The notes below the pieces were generated by a model, which was not told the origin of the DNA, ran no database searches, and saw only the letters and a list, made by a program, of their open reading frames with translations. A program made the translations under genes and the position numbers. This document shows positions 52,564-59,985 of a stretch of DNA of 64,000 bases, one piece after another. Every line of letters starts with the position of its first letter. Position 1 is the first letter of the stretch. Source of the stretch: JACVRW01 sp963820315 (GTDB lineage: Bacteria; Actinomycetota; Thermoleophilia; Solirubrobacterales; Thermoleophilaceae); NCBI GenBank assembly GCA_963820315.1, contig CAWFZK010000009.1, forward strand, positions 30,238 through 94,237. Direction: 5' to 3'.

Positions 52564-53570
52564 CCCTCGCCGAGCTCGAGCAGCCGATCGTGCAGGCGCC
52601 GATGGGCGGGGGACCGTCGACGCCGGAGCTGGCCGCCGCGGTCGCCGAGGCGGGCGGCCTCGGCTTCCTCGCCGCGGGCTATCGGACCGTCGACGCCGTC
52701 CGCAGCGACATTGCCGCAGTGCGCGCACTCAGCAGGCGGCCGTTCGGCCTGAACCTGTTCGCGCCCCCTGCCGCCGCCGGCGATCCGGGCGAGATCGCCC
52801 GCTACGCGCAGCGCCTCGAGGCGGACGCGGAGCGCCGCGGCGTCGCCCTCGGCGAGCCGCAGCACGACGACGACGGTTGGGAGGACAAGCTGGCGCTCTG
52901 CATGGCCGAGCGCGTACCGCTCGTGTCGTTCACCTTCGGCTGTCCGGACGCGGCCGTGCTGCGGCGCCTGCGCAACGCGGGCTGCGCGACCTGGGTGACG
53001 GTCACGACCCCCGGCGAGGCCGTTGCCGCTGCCCGGGCCGGAGCCGACGCGCTCGTCGTCCAGGGCATCGAGGCGGGCGGGCACCGCGGCTCGTTCGATC
53101 CGGGCGAGCCGGGGGAGATCGGCCTGCTCGCGCTGCTCCGGCTGGTGCACGCCGAGACCCACCTTCCGCTCGTCGCGACCGGCGGGATCGCGGATCGCGC
53201 CGCCGTCGCGGCGGCGCTGGCGGCGGGCGCGAGCGCCGCCCAGGTCGGCACCGGGTTCATGCTCGCCCCAGAGGCAGGCACGGCGGATGCCCACCGGCGG
53301 GCGCTCGGCGGCGACGCCCCGACCGTGCTGACGCGCGCCTTCACCGGCCGCCCCGCGCGCGGGATCGAGAACCGCTTCATCCGCGAGCACGAGCAGGCTG
53401 CGCCGCTCGCCTACCCGGAGGTGCATCACCTCACCGCGCCGCTGCGGGCGGCCGCGCGGGCTGCGGGCGACCCCGACGGCCTCCACCTGTGGGCCGGCCA
53501 GGCGTACGGGCTGACGCGCGAGCTGCCGGCCGCGCAGCTCGTGCGCGAGCTGGCCGGTCAGGCGGCGTAG
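52548..53570 (+). CDS. Nitronate monooxygenase (2-nitropropane dioxygenase family)
   Basis: 340 residues from GTG 52548. TIM-barrel FMN pattern: PIVQAPMGGGPSTPELAAAV, GGLGFLAAGY, NLFAPP, VVQGIEAGGHRGS, VATGGIADRAAVAAALAAGA and AQVGTGFM. The His in EAGGHRG supplies the catalytic base position. It oxidises alkyl nitronates or acts on related substrates. GTG start inside the RlmA gene makes a coupled pair; convergent cupin gene overlaps its end by 13 bp. Confidence 0.88.
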   Translation: MAAALTLAELEQPIVQAPMGGGPSTPELAAAVAEAGGLGFLAAGYRTVDAVRSDIAAVRALSRRPFGLNLFAPPAAAGDPGEIARYAQRLEADAERRGVALGEPQHDDDGWEDKLALCMAERVPLVSFTFGCPDAAVLRRLRNAGCATWVTVTTPGEAVAAARAGADALVVQGIEAGGHRGSFDPGEPGEIGLLALLRLVHAETHLPLVATGGIADRAAVAAALAAGASAAQVGTGFMLAPEAGTADAHRRALGGDAPTVLTRAFTGRPARGIENRFIREHEQAAPLAYPEVHHLTAPLRAAARAAGDPDGLHLWAGQAYGLTRELPAAQLVRELAGQAA

Positions 53571-53908
53571 CTCTCGCTGCCCATGATGTGGAGGGAGACG
53601 TAGGGCTCGTCCCCGACGACCCAGGAGTCGTGGCCGGGCGGCACGTAGAAGAAGTCGCCGGCGTTCATCACGCGCTCCGTGCCGTCCGCCATCTTGACCG
53701 CCGCCGCGCCGCTCAGCACCAGCCCGACGTGCTCGACCTCGCAGAGCTCCTCGCCACTCGCGGCGCCGACGTGCTCGGACCACTTCCAGCCGGGCTCGTA
53801 GGTGGCGCGCCCGAGCATCATCGGACCGACGGCGTACACCTCGAAGCGGCCCTTTTCGAACTCGCGGGTCTCGGTCGGCTCGTCCAGGGGAAGCAGCGTG
53901 AGATCCAT
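53558..53908 (-). CDS. Cupin-domain protein
   Basis: 116 residues, one cupin fold. The two motifs read ATYEPGWKWSEHVG ... CEVEHVGLVLSG and MNAGDFFYVPPGHDSWVVGD. The His/Glu ligand positions are partly kept (H in EHVG, E and H in EVEHVG, H in PGHDS). It may bind a metal and a small ligand or have a regulatory role. It is convergent with the nitronate monooxygenase and divergent from the DHA2 exporter with 56 bp between starts. Confidence 0.82.
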   Translation of the reverse strand: MDLTLLPLDEPTETREFEKGRFEVYAVGPMMLGRATYEPGWKWSEHVGAASGEELCEVEHVGLVLSGAAAVKMADGTERVMNAGDFFYVPPGHDSWVVGDEPYVSLHIMGSESYAA

Positions 53909-53964
53909 GGCGGCAGTCTCGCAGCGCCGCTGCAGCCGAGCGGGGAGTTCGTCAGACTTCGGGC

Positions 53965-55518
53965 ATGGCCGTGGACGGCGGGGCTCGCCGCTGGTGGATC
54001 CTCGCCGCGATGACGGGGACCCTCTCGATGATGATGCTCGACTCGACGGTGGTGAGCGTCGCGCTGCCGTCGATCCAGGCCGATCTCGACCTGAGCCAGA
54101 CCGAGCTGCAGTGGGTCGTTAACGCCTACCTGCTCGCGCTGGCGGCGTTCGTGGCGGTGGCCGGCCGCATCTCCGACATGTTCAACCGCGTCCACGTGAT
54201 GATCCTCGGCGTCGCCGTCTTCGTCTTCTTCTCGGCGATGTGCGGCCTCGCGCAGTCGGACGTGTGGCTGATCGGCTCGCGCGCGCTGCAGGGCGTCGGG
54301 GCCGCGCTCATGATCCCGCCGACGGCGACGATCGTCGTCAACACGTTCGGGGTCGAGGAGCGCGGCAAGGCGATGGGGATCTACGCCGGGATCTCGATGA
54401 TCTTCCTGTCGCTCGGGCCGCTGATCGGGGGTCTGTTCACCGAATCGCTCGACTGGCGCTGGGTCTTCTGGATCAACCTGCCGGTGGGCCTGGTGACCAT
54501 CGCGATGGTGCTGTGGACGAAGCCCGACGGGCGCGTCGAGGCCGGGCAGCGGCTCGACTGGCCGGGGCTGCTGACGCTGGTGCCGGGCCTCACTCTGCTC
54601 GTGCTCGGCTTCATGGAGGCGAGCAACTGGGGCTGGGGCTCGGCCAAGACGATCGGCGCGATCGGGGTGGGTGCGGTTCTGCTCGTGGTCTTCGCGCTCA
54701 TCGAGCGCCGGGCGCGCAGCCCGCTCGTGGAGCTGCGCCTGTTCGGCGTGAGGAACTTCAGGGGCGACACGACGGTCCTGTTCTTCGCCCAGTTCGCGCT
54801 GATCGGGCTGACGATCTTCGGGGCGATCTTCACGCAGGACATCCTCGGCTTCAGCCCGATCGAGGCCGGCCTGGGAATGCTGCCCGTAACGCTCCCGCTG
54901 CTCGTGGTGGCGCCGCTATCCGGCCGGATCTACGACAAGGTCGGCCCGCGCGGGCTCGCCACGGCCGGCACGCTCGCGGCGGCGATCGGCTTCGCCATCA
55001 CGGCCGCGGTGCTCAGTGAGCAGGACTATTGGGTGCTCGTCCCGGGCTACATCCTGATCGGCGTCGGCATCGGCCTCGTGATGAGCCCGACCAACACGGA
55101 CGCGATGAGCTCGGCGCCGCTCCAGCTGCGCGGCCAGGCCTCCGGCACGATTCAGACGGTCCGGCAGGTGGGCGGCACGATGGGTATCGCCCTGCTGGGC
55201 ACGCTCGTCGCCAATATCCAGAACGACAAGCTGAGCGACCTGCTGCTCGGGCTTGGCGAGTCCCAGGCGCAGGTCGACAGCGCCGAGCGCATCCTTGCCG
55301 AGGATCCGGCCGGCCAGGCGGAGATCACGCAGGGCCTGTCGCCGGAGCAGGCGCAGCAGGTCGCCTCCGGCTCGCAGGACGCGATCGTCGATGGAATCGC
55401 GGCCGCCTACTGGGGCGCGAGCGGCGCGCTGCTGGTCGCGGCGATCGTGGCCTTCATGGTTCTGCGCCGGATGCAGTACACGGACGACGCGCCCGAGCCC
55501 ACGCCGGCGCTCGCCTGA
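53965..55518 (+). CDS. DHA2-family MFS exporter (EmrB/QacA type)
   Basis: 517 residues with about 14 membrane helices. Motif C-like LDSTVVSVALPSIQADLDLS at the first helix, GRISDMFNRVHVMILG (motif A), GSRALQGVGAALMIPPTATI and LGPLIGGLFTESLDWRWVFWIN are classic for this family. These are proton-coupled drug or metabolite exporters. A short acidic-polar loop near the C-terminus (about 430-480) precedes the last helix. It is the first of a row of plus-strand genes and overlaps none. Confidence 0.9.
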   Translation: MAVDGGARRWWILAAMTGTLSMMMLDSTVVSVALPSIQADLDLSQTELQWVVNAYLLALAAFVAVAGRISDMFNRVHVMILGVAVFVFFSAMCGLAQSDVWLIGSRALQGVGAALMIPPTATIVVNTFGVEERGKAMGIYAGISMIFLSLGPLIGGLFTESLDWRWVFWINLPVGLVTIAMVLWTKPDGRVEAGQRLDWPGLLTLVPGLTLLVLGFMEASNWGWGSAKTIGAIGVGAVLLVVFALIERRARSPLVELRLFGVRNFRGDTTVLFFAQFALIGLTIFGAIFTQDILGFSPIEAGLGMLPVTLPLLVVAPLSGRIYDKVGPRGLATAGTLAAAIGFAITAAVLSEQDYWVLVPGYILIGVGIGLVMSPTNTDAMSSAPLQLRGQASGTIQTVRQVGGTMGIALLGTLVANIQNDKLSDLLLGLGESQAQVDSAERILAEDPAGQAEITQGLSPEQAQQVASGSQDAIVDGIAAAYWGASGALLVAAIVAFMVLRRMQYTDDAPEPTPALA

Positions 55519-55523
55519 TCACG

Positions 55524-56489
55524 GTGCGCGCCGTCTGGCTCAGGGAGACGGGCGGTCCGGAGATGCTCGTGCCCGGCGAGGCGCCCGACCCGGTCGCCGG
55601 ACCGGGCCAGGTGCTGATCGACGTCGAGCTGGCCAACGTCACGTTCGTCGAGACACAGGTGAGGGCCGGGACGGCGCCGTTCTCGCTGGAGCTGCCGGCG
55701 ATCCCGGGCAACGGCGTCGGCGGCGTGGTCGCCGAGCTCGGACCCGGCGCGGACGCCGGGCTGGCCGGACGCCGGGTCGTGAGCAGCCTGGGCGGCTCGG
55801 GCGGGTACGCGGAACGGGCGGTCGCCGCTGCGGCAGCGGCGATCGAGGTGCCCGCCGGGCTCGGCCTCGACGCGGCGCTCGCGCTGCTCGCCGACGGCCG
55901 CACGGCCATGTCGCTCGTGCGTGCCGCCGCTCCGCGGGCTGGTGAGCGCGTCCTGGTCGAGGCGGCCGCCGGTGGCGTCGGCAGCCTGCTCGTGCAGCTG
56001 AGCGCCGCGCGGGGCGCCGACGTCGTGGCCGCCGCAGGCGGCGAGCGCAAGCTCGAGCTCGCGCGCGAGCTGGGCGCGCGCGTCGCGGTCGACTACCGCG
56101 AGCCGGACTGGGCCGAGCGCGTCCGCGAGGCGCGCGGCGGGGTGGACGTCGTCTTCGACGGCGTGGGCGGCGCAGTGGCGCAGACCGCCTTCGAGCTGCT
56201 CGCAGCGGGCGGGCGGATGGTGAGCTTCGGCCTAGCGAGCGGGCAGTGGGCGCAGCTGTCCGAGGAGGAGGTCGCGGCGCGCGGGGTGAGCCTCGTGCGT
56301 CCGGGACGCCCGACGCCTGAGGAGCAACGCGAGCTGACCGAGAGCGCGCTGGCCGAGGCCGCTGCCGGCCGCCTGCGTCCGGTCATCGGTCAGCGCTTCC
56401 CGCTCGAGCGAGCAGCGGACGCGCATGCGGCGATCGAGTCGCGCGCGACGGTCGGGAAGACGCTGCTCGAGGTCGCCCCGCGGCGCTAG
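55524..56489 (+). CDS. Zinc-type alcohol dehydrogenase / quinone oxidoreductase family (MDR)
   Basis: 321 residues, GTG 55524. The MDR GroES-like domain (GGPEMLVPGEAPDPVAGPGQ, NVTFVETQVRAG, IPGNGVGGVVAELGPGA) and the Rossmann domain (VEAAAGGVGSLLVQLSAARG) are clear. No Cys/His zinc cluster is seen, placing it in the quinone oxidoreductase-like class. Uses NADPH to reduce quinones or enones. It lies 5 bp after the exporter gene and may be cotranscribed. Confidence 0.87.
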   Translation: MRAVWLRETGGPEMLVPGEAPDPVAGPGQVLIDVELANVTFVETQVRAGTAPFSLELPAIPGNGVGGVVAELGPGADAGLAGRRVVSSLGGSGGYAERAVAAAAAAIEVPAGLGLDAALALLADGRTAMSLVRAAAPRAGERVLVEAAAGGVGSLLVQLSAARGADVVAAAGGERKLELARELGARVAVDYREPDWAERVREARGGVDVVFDGVGGAVAQTAFELLAAGGRMVSFGLASGQWAQLSEEEVAARGVSLVRPGRPTPEEQRELTESALAEAAAGRLRPVIGQRFPLERAADAHAAIESRATVGKTLLEVAPRR

Positions 56490-56499
56490 CCTCGCCTCG

Positions 56500-57381
56500 G
56501 TGGGACGTCTTATTGCGGTCGTCGTGGCCGTGGCGGCCGTGGCCGGCCTGACCGTCGCCGTCGCCCAGGAGGACGACCAGGATCCCCCGCGGAGAGCGAC
56601 CGTGGCGCAGGAGCCGCAACCGGAGCCGCTGCCGGATCCGGCCGCGGCGCTCCCGCGCAGGCCGGCCCCGCTCGCCGAGGCGCTCACCGCCACAAGCAGG
56701 CGGCTGCGCGGCGCGCTCGAGCGCTGGGACGGCGACGCCGGCGTGCCGCGTGAGGTCAGCTATCTCGCCCTCCACCATCAGCGCCTCCTGCGCTTGATGG
56801 CTGACAAGCGCGCGCTCGGCGCCGCCGCGCTCGCGCGGCTTCCCGCCGACGTCCGCGGGGAGGCGCGCGACACGGTCGCCGCGAGGCGGCAGCTCGCCGC
56901 GATCCCGCGCTCGCCCGGGGAGATCCCGCGCGTGCGGGTCGCCGCGGCCGCGCCGGCGGCCGAGCTGCGCCGCCACTATCGCGCGGCCGAGCGCCGCTTC
57001 GGCGTGCCCTGGACGGTCCTCGCGTCGATCAACTTCGTGGAGTCGGCCTTCGGGCGCGTGCGGAGCGCCAGCGAGGCCGGCGCGCGCGGTCCGATGCAGT
57101 TCCTGCCGGCGACCTGGAAGGCATACGGCATGGGCGGCGACATCGACGATCCGCGCGACTCCATCCTTGCGGCGGCGAACTACCTGCGGCGCTCGGGCGC
57201 CCCCGGCGATCTCGACGGCGCGCTGTTCGCGTACAACCCCTCGACCTCGTACGTGCGCGCCATCCGCCGCTTCGCGCGCCGCATGCGGATCGACGATCGG
57301 GCCTTCCTCGCGTACTACGCCTGGCAGGTCTTCGTGCTCACGCCCGACGGCGCCAAGCGCGTGACGGGACCGGGCCTGTGA
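56500..57381 (+). CDS. Secreted lytic transglycosylase (SLT domain)
   Basis: 293 residues, GTG 56500. A signal helix (LIAVVVAVAAVAGLTVAVA) leads to a proline-rich spacer and a helical domain. The C-terminal SLT domain has the catalytic Glu in INFVESAFGRV, followed by GARGPMQFLPATWKAYG and AAANYLRRSGAPGDLDGALFAYNPS. It cleaves the glycan strand of peptidoglycan in the wall. The stop overlaps the GTG start of a methyltransferase. Confidence 0.88.
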   Translation: MGRLIAVVVAVAAVAGLTVAVAQEDDQDPPRRATVAQEPQPEPLPDPAAALPRRPAPLAEALTATSRRLRGALERWDGDAGVPREVSYLALHHQRLLRLMADKRALGAAALARLPADVRGEARDTVAARRQLAAIPRSPGEIPRVRVAAAAPAAELRRHYRAAERRFGVPWTVLASINFVESAFGRVRSASEAGARGPMQFLPATWKAYGMGGDIDDPRDSILAAANYLRRSGAPGDLDGALFAYNPSTSYVRAIRRFARRMRIDDRAFLAYYAWQVFVLTPDGAKRVTGPGL

Positions 57382-58130
57382 GCGATCGCTACGAGACGAT
57401 CGGGCAGAGCTACGCGGGAACGCGGCGCGAAGACCCGCGGATCGCCCGGCGCATCCACGAGGCGCTCGGCGACGCGCGCAGCGTCGTGAACGTCGGCGCG
57501 GGCACGGGCTCCTACGAGCCGGCGGACCGCCACGTCATCGCGGTCGAGCCGAGCGACGTGATGGCCGCCCAGCGGCCACCGCAGCGCGTGCCGGCGATCC
57601 GCGCTTCGGCGGACGATCTCCCGCTGCGCGACGACAGCGTCGACGCGGCGATGGCGATCCTCACGCTGCACCACTGGGACTCCGCCCAGGAGCGCGGCGT
57701 GCGCGAGCTGCGGCGAGTGGCGCGCGAGCGCGTCGTGATCCTCACCTACGACGCCCGGGTCAGTGGGCGCATGTGGCTGATGGCGGACTACCTGCCCGAG
57801 GTCGCGGAGCTCGACCACGGCATCTTCCCGGCGCCCGAGACGCTGGCGGGCTGGCTCGGCGGCGACGTGGAGGTGCAGGCGCTTCCGCTGCCGCGCGACA
57901 CGAGCGACTGGATGCTCGGCTCCTTCTGGGCACATCCGGAGCGCGTGCTGGACGAGCGCGCACGCGCGAACACGTCGGGCTTCGCGCGCATGCCGCCCGC
58001 GGTCGTCGAGCGGGTGGTCGGCGCGCTGCGACGCGATCTCGAGGACGGCAGCTGGGACGCGCGGCATGGGGAGCTGCGCGAGCTCGAGGAGTACGACGTG
58101 GGGCTCAGATTGGTGGTCGCGCGGGGGTAG
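57378..58130 (+). CDS. Class I SAM methyltransferase
   Basis: 250 residues, GTG start overlapping the previous stop. Motif I VVNVGAGTGSYEPADRHVIA, then EPSDVMAAQRP, RASADDLPLRDDSVDAAM and ILTLHHWDSAQERGVRELRR are UbiE/Methyltransf_11 features. The C-terminal part (FAPETLAGWLGG, LPLPRDTSDWMLGSFWAHPE) covers the substrate pocket. The substrate is unknown. Coupling with a cell-wall hydrolase is probably accidental. Confidence 0.85.
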   Translation: MSDRYETIGQSYAGTRREDPRIARRIHEALGDARSVVNVGAGTGSYEPADRHVIAVEPSDVMAAQRPPQRVPAIRASADDLPLRDDSVDAAMAILTLHHWDSAQERGVRELRRVARERVVILTYDARVSGRMWLMADYLPEVAELDHGIFPAPETLAGWLGGDVEVQALPLPRDTSDWMLGSFWAHPERVLDERARANTSGFARMPPAVVERVVGALRRDLEDGSWDARHGELRELEEYDVGLRLVVARG

Positions 58131-58184
58131 ATCGCGGCGCTCGCCGTCACATCGCGCGGAGCGGGTGGTCCAAGGCGCGCCCCG

Positions 58185-58385
58185 TCACTTGTGCGGAATC
58201 ACGAGCGGCGTGCCTTCGGAGGGCGCCACGGGGCTGACGGAGCTGTCGCCGTCGCTCGCCACGATCGCGAGAGACACGACCAGTCCGAGCACCGCGATGA
58301 GTGCGACGACGAGCAGCGTCCGCAGCCGGTCGTAGTGGGAGCGGAGTACGACGGCGGGGGGCTGCTGCAGGATTGCGTTACCCAT
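58185..58385 (-). CDS. Small single-helix membrane protein, 66 residues
   Basis: ATG 58385 is preceded by CAGGAGGCAG, a strong ribosome site. The sequence begins MGNAILQQPPAVVLRSHYDR, followed by one membrane helix (LLVVALIAVLGLVVSLAIVA) and an outside tail SDGDSSVSPVAPSEG. No family recognised. Convergent with the methyltransferase. It is probably a surface-linked peptide of unknown role. Confidence 0.65.
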   Translation of the reverse strand: MGNAILQQPPAVVLRSHYDRLRTLLVVALIAVLGLVVSLAIVASDGDSSVSPVAPSEGTPLVIPHK

Positions 58386-58542
58386 GACTGCCTCCTGTGA
58401 GTGTGAGTTCGACTTCGTGAGGCGATCGTGCAGGACGGTGGCTGCAGCGCACTCACAGCTCGGCAACAGCGCGACGTGCCGGACGAAACCGGGGGTACGG
58501 CTTCATAGCGGTCAGAGCACGATGCGAGACACTGGGAACGAG

Positions 58543-58968
58543 GTGTCACAGGAGAACATCGAGCTGGTTCGCCGACTCTATGCGGAGCTTGCGAGCGAGG
58601 GTTCGACTCAAGAGTTCGAAGAGCGTCTGACCGATGACGCTCTCAGTCGTTTCTTGGATCCGGGGATCGAGTGGGCCCCGGTGACTCACTCATTGCTTGC
58701 CGTCGACAGCTACAGAGGCTTTGACGGCGTGCGGCGGTTCTGGCGCGAGTTCCTCTCGACTTGGGAGACCTACAGGGTTGAGCTACTGAGGTTCAATGAC
58801 ACTCGTGATCAGGTAGCGGTCGTCGTACGCATTGTCGGCCGGACGCACGGGCTCGAAGTCGATGAGACCCGATCATCGCTCTTGACCGTCCGCGATGGGC
58901 GGGTCGTCCGCGTCCAATCCTTTGCCGACCCAGAGGGTGCGCGCGAGGCCGCCGGGTTGCCGCCATAG
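58543..58968 (+). CDS. SnoaL-like (NTF2 fold) protein
   Basis: 141 residues. GTG 58543 is chosen because family members begin SQENIELVRRLYAELA; an ATG 21 bp upstream is also in frame. The body has DPGIEWAPVTHSLLAVDSYR, GFDGVRRFWREFLSTWETYR and VRIVGRTHG, typical of NTF2-like SnoaL proteins that bind small hydrophobic molecules. Base composition is clearly less GC-rich than its neighbours, suggesting acquisition or relaxed codon use. No catalytic assignment. Confidence 0.75.
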   Translation: MSQENIELVRRLYAELASEGSTQEFEERLTDDALSRFLDPGIEWAPVTHSLLAVDSYRGFDGVRRFWREFLSTWETYRVELLRFNDTRDQVAVVVRIVGRTHGLEVDETRSSLLTVRDGRVVRVQSFADPEGAREAAGLPP

Positions 58969-59002
58969 AGCTCATCGCCGCGGTCTCGTAGCGTTTGTCC
59001 AC

Positions 59003-59827
59003 ATGCGATCAGGACTGTTCGTGCCCCTATTCGATGAGCTGGCCGACCCCGCGGTCGTCGCGCGCCTGTGCGTCGAGGCGGAGGAGGCGGGCTGGCACGG
59101 AGTCTTCGTCTGGGACAACCTGCGCTTTCAGGAGCCCGTGGTCGACGTGGCCGACCCGTGGATCACGCTGGCAGCGGTGGCCACGGCCACCCAGCGAATC
59201 CGGCTCGGCCCGTTGGTCACCCCACTCGCACGACGTCGGCCTGTCAAGGTCGCCCGGGAAACGGCGACGCTCGACCGGCTCAGCGGCGGCCGACTTACTC
59301 TCGGCGTCGGCCTGGGGAGCGACGAGTTCGCGAGCGAGTACTCGATCACCGGCGAGGAGCTCGACGACCGCCGGCGCGCAAGCATGCTCGACGAGTCGCT
59401 CGAGATCCTGGCGGCAGCCTGGTCGGGCGAGCTGGTGCACCACCGCGGCGAGCACTACATCGTCGACGGCATGAGCTTCCTGCCCCGGCCGGTCCAGCGA
59501 CCGGGCGTACCGGTGTGGGTCGCGGGCTACTACGGCAAGCGCAGGCCAATGCGCCGGGCGGCGGGTTACCAGGGCTTCTTCCCCCTCGGCGTGGACCACC
59601 CCGAACAGGTCGCCGAAATCGTCGCCGACCTCGCGGCACTGCGCAGGGAGGCCGGCAGGGACCCCACGGAGCGCTACGACGTCGTCGTCGCCCTCCCGCC
59701 CGGCAGCGATCCGGAGCCTTACGTCGCAGCAGGCGCCACCTGGTGGCTCGTGGAGTTCCCATGGGATGCGCTGTCGGTCGACCAGGTGCGCACGGTAATC
59801 CGCGACGGGCCGGCGGCTCCGAGGTAG
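59003..59827 (+). CDS. LLM-class (F420-dependent-type) oxidoreductase
   Basis: 274 residues from ATG 59003. Bacterial luciferase-like fold with MRSGLFVPLFDELADPAVVA, ATATQRIRLGPLVTPLARRR, ARETATLDRLSGGRLTLGVGLGSD and PVWVAGYYGKR. Members in actinobacteria use F420 or FMN to oxidise or reduce alcohols, aldehydes and hydrocarbons. The PLARRRPVKVARE and GLGSD motifs favour the F420 group, which is an inference. Monocistronic in appearance. Confidence 0.85.
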   Translation: MRSGLFVPLFDELADPAVVARLCVEAEEAGWHGVFVWDNLRFQEPVVDVADPWITLAAVATATQRIRLGPLVTPLARRRPVKVARETATLDRLSGGRLTLGVGLGSDEFASEYSITGEELDDRRRASMLDESLEILAAAWSGELVHHRGEHYIVDGMSFLPRPVQRPGVPVWVAGYYGKRRPMRRAAGYQGFFPLGVDHPEQVAEIVADLAALRREAGRDPTERYDVVVALPPGSDPEPYVAAGATWWLVEFPWDALSVDQVRTVIRDGPAAPR

Positions 59828-59985
59828 CCCGCCGCCAGACGCCTGCTTGCGAGGGGAGCTGTCCGAAGCGCTCGCTCGAGCCCTTTCGTCTTGGACTGAC
59901 GGGCGTAAGGTGTTCTTACATGGCCCAAGAGCCGAGACGCATCCTGCGTCGTGAGTAACACGCGGGCTGGGATGGAGCGAGCACC

